In this document: one piece after another, positions 59,808 to 64,000 of the stretch
How positions within the stretch are numbered: the stretch's first letter is position 1
How the letters are laid out: each line of letters opens with the position of its first letter
Origin: a virus
Strand: one strand, 5' to 3'
Virus record (IMG/VR): IMGVR_UViG_3300032050_000044
Location: 37,186-101,185 of that record
Length of the DNA: 64,000 nucleotides
The notes under the pieces: generated by a model
Told to the model about the DNA's origin: nothing
The model's database searches: none
Seen by the model: only the letters and a program-made list of their open reading frames with translations
Program-made: the position numbers and the translations under genes

Positions 59808-60241
59808 TATGCGTAACTTTCACCAAAAACAAAAACATTTAAAACCTCAGCACTCGCCAATGTCGTGTTGTATTCCATTTGAACTTTCCAGTTAGCTGGT
59901 AGATTAAAATATGGAACGCCATTAGCATCTCTTTGTTTTTGAAAAATTGAAGCTCCATATACACTACCCATAATATCAACTGATGCGACAGAAGTAGAGT
60001 TACCAGAATTCAAAGGAACGTTTAATGTAAAAGCTTGATATGATGTCGATCCATTATTCAAGTGAATTTTAACGGTTTGTGCACCTGCATCAGTTGATGT
60101 TATAGCCATTCCATATATTCTTCTATCATTAGCATCCGAATCTAAAACATCATATTTAGTGTTATTTGATGAGTTACTAGCAGTTGATGCTATAAATCCT
60201 TGTAGAAAAGGTGTACTTGTAAATGTTAAAGTATTTGCCAT
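59807..60241 (-). CDS. Single-domain tail fibre protein (paralogue)
   Basis: A 144-residue protein with the same motif series: DRRIYGMAITSTD, KIHLNNGSTSYQ, NVPLNSGNSTSVASV, GVPYFNLPANWKVQMEY and FVFGESYA. It has its own upstream AATATATA-type element. It is closest to the 59382 paralogue, including PYFNLPANWK. Confidence 0.72.
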   Translation of the reverse strand: MANTLTFTSTPFLQGFIASTASNSSNNTKYDVLDSDANDRRIYGMAITSTDAGAQTVKIHLNNGSTSYQAFTLNVPLNSGNSTSVASVDIMGSVYGASIFQKQRDANGVPYFNLPANWKVQMEYNTTLASAEVLNVFVFGESYA

Positions 60242-60286
60242 TTTTATATACTTTTTTAGAGTATATATTTTAAATACTCTTCTCTA

Positions 60287-63200
60287 TTAAGTATTATTTG
60301 AAAGATAAAGTAAAACTGTTTGTGTTATAAAATCAGCAGTGACATAATTAGAAGTTGTTCCTGAGAATGTTCCACTTATTCTAGTAGATCCTGTTACATT
60401 TAATTGACTACCATCAAATGTTAAATTTGTTTCAACATTTCCATTTGGCTGAGATCCATTTAGAGTTATTACTCCATTATCTGTTGTTCCAGTTAATGTT
60501 AGTAAACCAGAAGTTCCTGTTGTTCCGGATGTTCCATTAACACCGGAAGTTCCAGATGAACCATCATTACCGTTAGCACCACTTACACCGGAAGTTCCAG
60601 ATGAACCAAAAGTTCCAGAAGATCCATCGTTACCGTTAGCACCACTTACACCTGAAGTTCCAGATGAGCCGTTAGCACCATTAACACCATTAACACCGGA
60701 TGTTCCAGATGAACCATTACCACCATTAACACCGGATGTTCCAGAAGATCCGTTAGCACCATTAACACCAGAAGTTCCGGAAGATCCGTTAGCACCATTT
60801 ACACCGGAAGTTCCGGAAGATCCGTTAGCACCATTTACACCAGAAGTTCCGGAAGATCCGTTAGCACCATTTATACCTGAAGTTCCACTCGATCCATTTG
60901 GACCAGAAACATTGAAACTTACAAAGCATAAGTCATTATTTGTAAAGTTTGCATCTGATATAACATTAGACAGTGTTATTGTCCACCACCCTGTATTATC
61001 TTGTGTAGTGCTAAATTCATATGTTTGAAACCAAGTTAAGTCATTTTGTTTTGTTATCTTAATAAAACCTCTTCTAGATGTAGATCCATAGTTAGATAAA
61101 GAATTTAAGAAACCTTGTAAATTGTTATTACCTCCTTTATCAAACTGGTCTATATATAGTAGAGTAGCGCTACCCATAGTTAGGTTATTTAACCTAAAAT
61201 AGCCTGAACCAGGATCTGATCCTGTTGTGGATGTACTATAATAATATTCAAAACTTGCAGAATCTATACCATTTGAACCAGATACACCACTTGTTCCTGA
61301 TGAGCCATTAACACCTGAAGTTCCAGAAGATCCGTTAGCACCACTTACACCAGAAGTCCCAGAAGATCCATCATTTCCGTTAGCACCATTTACACCGGAA
61401 GTTCCAGAAGATCCGTTAGCACCACTTACACCAGAAGTTCCAGATGAGCCGTTAGCACCACTTACACCGGAAGTTCCGGATGAGCCGTTAGCACCACTTA
61501 CACCGGAAGTTCCAGATGAACCGTTAACACCATTAACACCGGAAGTTCCAGAAGATCCATCATTACCATTAGCACCACTTACACCGGAAGTTCCAGATGA
61601 GCCGTTAGCACCACTTACGCCGGAAGTTCCTGATGAACCATTAGCGCCATTAACACCGGAAGTTCCAGATGAACCATTAACACCTGATGTTCCACTTGTA
61701 CCGGATCCACCAACTCCACTAAGTAGATTTGTTCCAACACCAGCAGAACACTCCGTCAAATCAATATATGCTCCTCTTGCTGAACCACCTTGTTCAAAAA
61801 ACCTTATTTTATTTCGATAAGAGTCTATTGTTATACCCACACCATCAAGTGTATTATTAGTAACTGATTTATTTAATAATATTTCACCTCCTTCATCACC
61901 AGATTGATATAATAAACTTAATTTAGCACCATCAAAAGTTATCAAAGATTCTGAAACAATACCACCAGAACCATCTGATGTCAAAAGTTCATTATTAGAT
62001 CCGGATACACTCATTGATGTTCCACTTGTGCCGGATGTACCATTAGATCCGATACCAGATGTTCCACTTGTTCCTTGACTACCTGATGTTCCTGAGCTTC
62101 CACTAGTTGCACTTGTTCCGGAAGTTCCTGCACTACCGCTTGTTCCTGTAATTCCACTAGTTCCAGAAGATCCGGATGTTCCAGAAGATCCGTCACCACC
62201 ATTTATTCCAGAAGTTCCTGCGCTACCTGATGTACCTTGACTACCTGATGTACCTGATGAGCCATTAAAACCCGAAGTTCCTGATGAACCCGAAGTTCCA
62301 TTTTCTCCACTTGTTCCTGATGTCCCTGATGAGCCATTAAAACCCGAAGTTCCTGATGAACCATTAACGCCATTTATTCCGGAAGTTCCAGATGTCCCGT
62401 TAGATCCATTTATTCCGGAAGTTCCAGAAGATCCAGAAGTTCCTGATGAACCATTTACACCGGAAGTCCCAGATGTACCATTAACGCCATTTATTCCGGA
62501 AGTTCCTGATGAACCATTTACACCGGAAGTTCCAGATGTACCATTAACGCCATTTATTCCAGAAGTTCCAGCTGTCCCGTTAGATCCATTTATTCCGGAA
62601 GTTCCGTTCTCACCACTTGTTCCTGATGTACCAATCGCCGATGTTCCTGATGTACCATTAGATCCAATACCAGATGTACCACTCGTGCCTGATGTTCCAT
62701 TCTCGCCACTTGTTCCTGAAGATCCATTTAAACCACTCGTGCCTGATGTACCAATCGCTGATGTTCCTGATGTACCATTAGATCCAATACCAGATGTTCC
62801 ACTCGTTCCAGCAGAACCACCACCGCTAGTTCCGGATGTTCCCTTTTCACCACTTGTTCCTGAAGTTCCTTTTTCACCACTTGTTCCAGATGTACCAATC
62901 GCCGATGTTCCTGATGTACCATTAGATCCAATACCAGAAGTTCCGCTTGTTCCATTTTCTCCTGCTGGACCGGAAGTTCCTGAAGATCCACGGGTTCCTG
63001 ATGTACCATTAGATCCATTAGCACCACTAGCTCCAGATGGACCACTTGTTCCCGATGATCCGGATGTGCTACCACCACCAGAAAATGTTACCCATTGTGT
63101 ATTATAGTTTGTTGAATCAACTTTAACAAGAACTTGACCGGTAGAACCACCAGATGGTACTCCATAACCAGAAGATCCATTTAAACCATTATTACCATTA

Positions 63201-63355
63201 ACACCTGATGTCCCTGAGGTTCCTGTTCCACCACCACCTTGAAAAATTAATTGATTTCCAAAACCATCATAAAGAATACCATCAATAATTTGAACCAACT
63301 TACCATAACCATCTGTATCTAAATTATGTATTTGATATCTAGGATTTCTTGCCAA
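60287..63355 (-). CDS. Collagen-like repeat tail fibre protein
   Basis: A 1022-residue protein. A short N-terminal domain ([20 protein letters not shown]) is followed by long Gly-X-Y triplet tracts built from [17 protein letters not shown] and [10 protein letters not shown], without proline, interrupted by two globular segments (around residues 400-560 and 690-800). The C-terminus [18 protein letters not shown] to the end is shared with the next gene. Translation appears to begin at TTG 63355: no in-frame ATG is near and an upstream stop closes the frame. Trimeric fibre role inferred from collagen-like repeats. Confidence 0.82.
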   Translation of the reverse strand: MARNPRYQIHNLDTDGYGKLVQIIDGILYDGFGNQLIFQGGGGTGTSGTSGVNGNNGLNGSSGYGVPSGGSTGQVLVKVDSTNYNTQWVTFSGGGSTSGSSGTSGPSGASGANGSNGTSGTRGSSGTSGPAGENGTSGTSGIGSNGTSGTSAIGTSGTSGEKGTSGTSGEKGTSGTSGGGSAGTSGTSGIGSNGTSGTSAIGTSGTSGLNGSSGTSGENGTSGTSGTSGIGSNGTSGTSAIGTSGTSGENGTSGINGSNGTAGTSGINGVNGTSGTSGVNGSSGTSGINGVNGTSGTSGVNGSSGTSGSSGTSGINGSNGTSGTSGINGVNGSSGTSGFNGSSGTSGTSGENGTSGSSGTSGFNGSSGTSGSQGTSGSAGTSGINGGDGSSGTSGSSGTSGITGTSGSAGTSGTSATSGSSGTSGSQGTSGTSGIGSNGTSGTSGTSMSVSGSNNELLTSDGSGGIVSESLITFDGAKLSLLYQSGDEGGEILLNKSVTNNTLDGVGITIDSYRNKIRFFEQGGSARGAYIDLTECSAGVGTNLLSGVGGSGTSGTSGVNGSSGTSGVNGANGSSGTSGVSGANGSSGTSGVSGANGNDGSSGTSGVNGVNGSSGTSGVSGANGSSGTSGVSGANGSSGTSGVSGANGSSGTSGVNGANGNDGSSGTSGVSGANGSSGTSGVNGSSGTSGVSGSNGIDSASFEYYYSTSTTGSDPGSGYFRLNNLTMGSATLLYIDQFDKGGNNNLQGFLNSLSNYGSTSRRGFIKITKQNDLTWFQTYEFSTTQDNTGWWTITLSNVISDANFTNNDLCFVSFNVSGPNGSSGTSGINGANGSSGTSGVNGANGSSGTSGVNGANGSSGTSGVNGANGSSGTSGVNGGNGSSGTSGVNGVNGANGSSGTSGVSGANGNDGSSGTFGSSGTSGVSGANGNDGSSGTSGVNGTSGTTGTSGLLTLTGTTDNGVITLNGSQPNGNVETNLTFDGSQLNVTGSTRISGTFSGTTSNYVTADFITQTVLLYLSNNT

Positions 63356-63398
63356 AACTATAATATATTTTTCTTATATATTAATTTTTATATTATTC

Positions 63399-64000
63399 TT
63401 ATAAATTATTTGATAGATATAATAGTCCAGCTTGTATTAAATTTTGAGTTAAAATTGAATTTGAATTACTACTAAATGTTCCGCTTATTTCAGTATTACC
63501 AGTTACATTTAAATTTGTACCATCAAATGTTAGATTATTTTCAACCGTGCCATTTGGTATAGTTCCATTTAAAGTTATTAGTCCATTGTCAGTTGAACCA
63601 CTCAATAGTAATAAACCAGAAGTTCCTGATGATCCGGATGTACCTGATGAACCAGAAGTTCCGAATGATCCGGATGTACCTGATGAACCAGAAGTTCCGA
63701 ATGATCCGGATGTACCTGATGAACCAGAAGTTCCTGATGAACCGCTTGTTCCGGATGTTCCTTGATTTCCACTCGTACCAGATGTTCCATCATTTCCATT
63801 TAATCCAGAAATTCCGGAAGTACCATCAACACCATTAACACCAGAAGTTCCGGAAGTACCTTGACTCCCACTTGTACCAGATGTTCCATCATTTCCATTT
63901 AATCCAGAAATTCCGGAAGTACCATCAACACCATTAACACCAGAAGTTCCGGAAGTACCTTGACTCCCACTTGTACCAGATGTTCCATCATTTCCATTTA
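63399..64000 (-). CDS. Second collagen-like tail fibre protein (5' end outside window)
   Basis: The frame is open from the window edge to 63399. The part seen consists of GTSG-type triplets ([16 protein letters not shown]) and then the same C-terminal module as the previous gene: GSTDNGLITLNGTIPNG, NLTFDGTNLNVTGNTEISGT and LLYLSNNL. A shorter start at TTG 63605 would ignore this upstream homology. Two tandem paralogous fibres are therefore present. Confidence 0.8.
   Translation of the reverse strand, partial: NGNDGTSGTSGSQGTSGTSGVNGVDGTSGISGLNGNDGTSGTSGSQGTSGTSGVNGVDGTSGISGLNGNDGTSGTSGNQGTSGTSGSSGTSGSSGTSGSFGTSGSSGTSGSFGTSGSSGTSGSSGTSGLLLLSGSTDNGLITLNGTIPNGTVENNLTFDGTNLNVTGNTEISGTFSSNSNSILTQNLIQAGLLYLSNNL
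63616..63735. repeat. 36-bp tandem repeat inside fibre gene
   Basis: Units starting CCAGAAGTTCC recur at 63616, 63652, 63688 and 63724, exactly 36 bp apart, encoding 12-residue Gly-X-Y blocks. Confidence 0.88.
63781..64000. repeat. 99-bp tandem repeat inside fibre gene
   Basis: The sequence starting GATGTTCCATCATTTCC recurs at 63781, 63880 and 63979, exactly 99 bp apart, and the two full units appear identical. It encodes 33-residue blocks and continues past the window edge. Confidence 0.88.

Noticed and set aside
62685-63107. Plus-strand Pro/Val/Asp-rich open frame inside the collagen-like fibre
   Set aside because: Antisense of Gly-X-Y repeats; no start context and inside a gene with clear homology to its neighbour.
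63616-64000. Regular 36-bp and 99-bp repeats resembling a CRISPR array
   Set aside because: No variable spacers; the repeats are contiguous, in frame and encode collagen-like triplets.

Overview
The window is part of the genome of a large, AT-rich, T4-type contractile-tailed phage (myovirus). The host is probably a member of the Bacteroidota, most likely a Flavobacteriia. T4 core functions can be read directly: recombination nuclease gp47, tail tube gp19, gp26/gp51-like hub genes, sheath gp18, large terminase gp17, baseplate wedge gp25, clamp loader gp44, gp15-like sheath terminator, late sigma factor gp55, head-completion nuclease gp4, portal gp20, prohead protease gp21 fused to a scaffold, and major capsid protein gp23. 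The host guess rests on several promoters matching the Bacteroidota form (TTTG, 19-20 nt, TAnnTTTG), a 'SFSQ'-type signal peptide, the near absence of Shine-Dalgarno sequences, and a tmRNA whose tag begins with Gly as in Bacteroidota tmRNAs I recall.

Layout. 1-10.9 kb: a giant virion protein cut by the window edge, a zinc-ribbon protein, a GIY-YIG endonuclease, gp47, a LAGLIDADG endonuclease, gp19 and gp26/51. 10.9-18.3 kb (minus): an outsized sheath and two large putative virion proteins. 18.3-24.6 kb: small accessory genes, including an oxygenase-like and an AIPR-like protein, and possible packaging genes. 24.7-33 kb: large terminase, ClpS, HAD phosphatase, spanin-like pair, Q/G-rich protein, HNH endonuclease, isochorismatase-like enzyme, gp25 and gp44. 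33-41 kb: gp15-like, gp55, a decayed HNH gene, gp4 and portal. 41-50.4 kb: RNase R, protease-scaffold fusion, capsid and a metallopeptidase. 50.4-54.3 kb: tmRNA, NADAR protein, GIY-YIG endonuclease, DNA adenine methylase and a short capsid-like paralogue. 54.3-64 kb (minus): small genes with a shared N-terminus, a nucleotidyltransferase and a tail-fibre locus with collagen-like repeats, cut by the window edge.

The most striking content is a set of genes that fit together as phage control of ribosome rescue and proteolysis. A complete phage-encoded tmRNA (50459-50823) carries the G3:U70 alanine identity pair and a well-formed pseudoknot before the tag frame. Its 27-codon tag ends in ...NTPELV rather than the usual ...ALAA degron. 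The same window has RNase R (partner of tmRNA in non-stop mRNA decay), ClpS (which switches ClpAP away from SsrA-tagged substrates) and a zinc metallopeptidase.

Two genome-wide patterns stand out. About a dozen unrelated proteins share an N-terminus of the type M-[KR]-[YI]-[LI]-K-x-[FY]-E-x-[FY], resembling the T4 capsid-targeting sequence. An extended promoter-like element (GAG, 11-12 nt, AATATATA, 3 nt, TATAA) precedes the major structural genes. Transcription units are mostly closed by strong, often bidirectional, hairpin terminators. No tRNA gene, integrase, attachment site or CRISPR array was seen.
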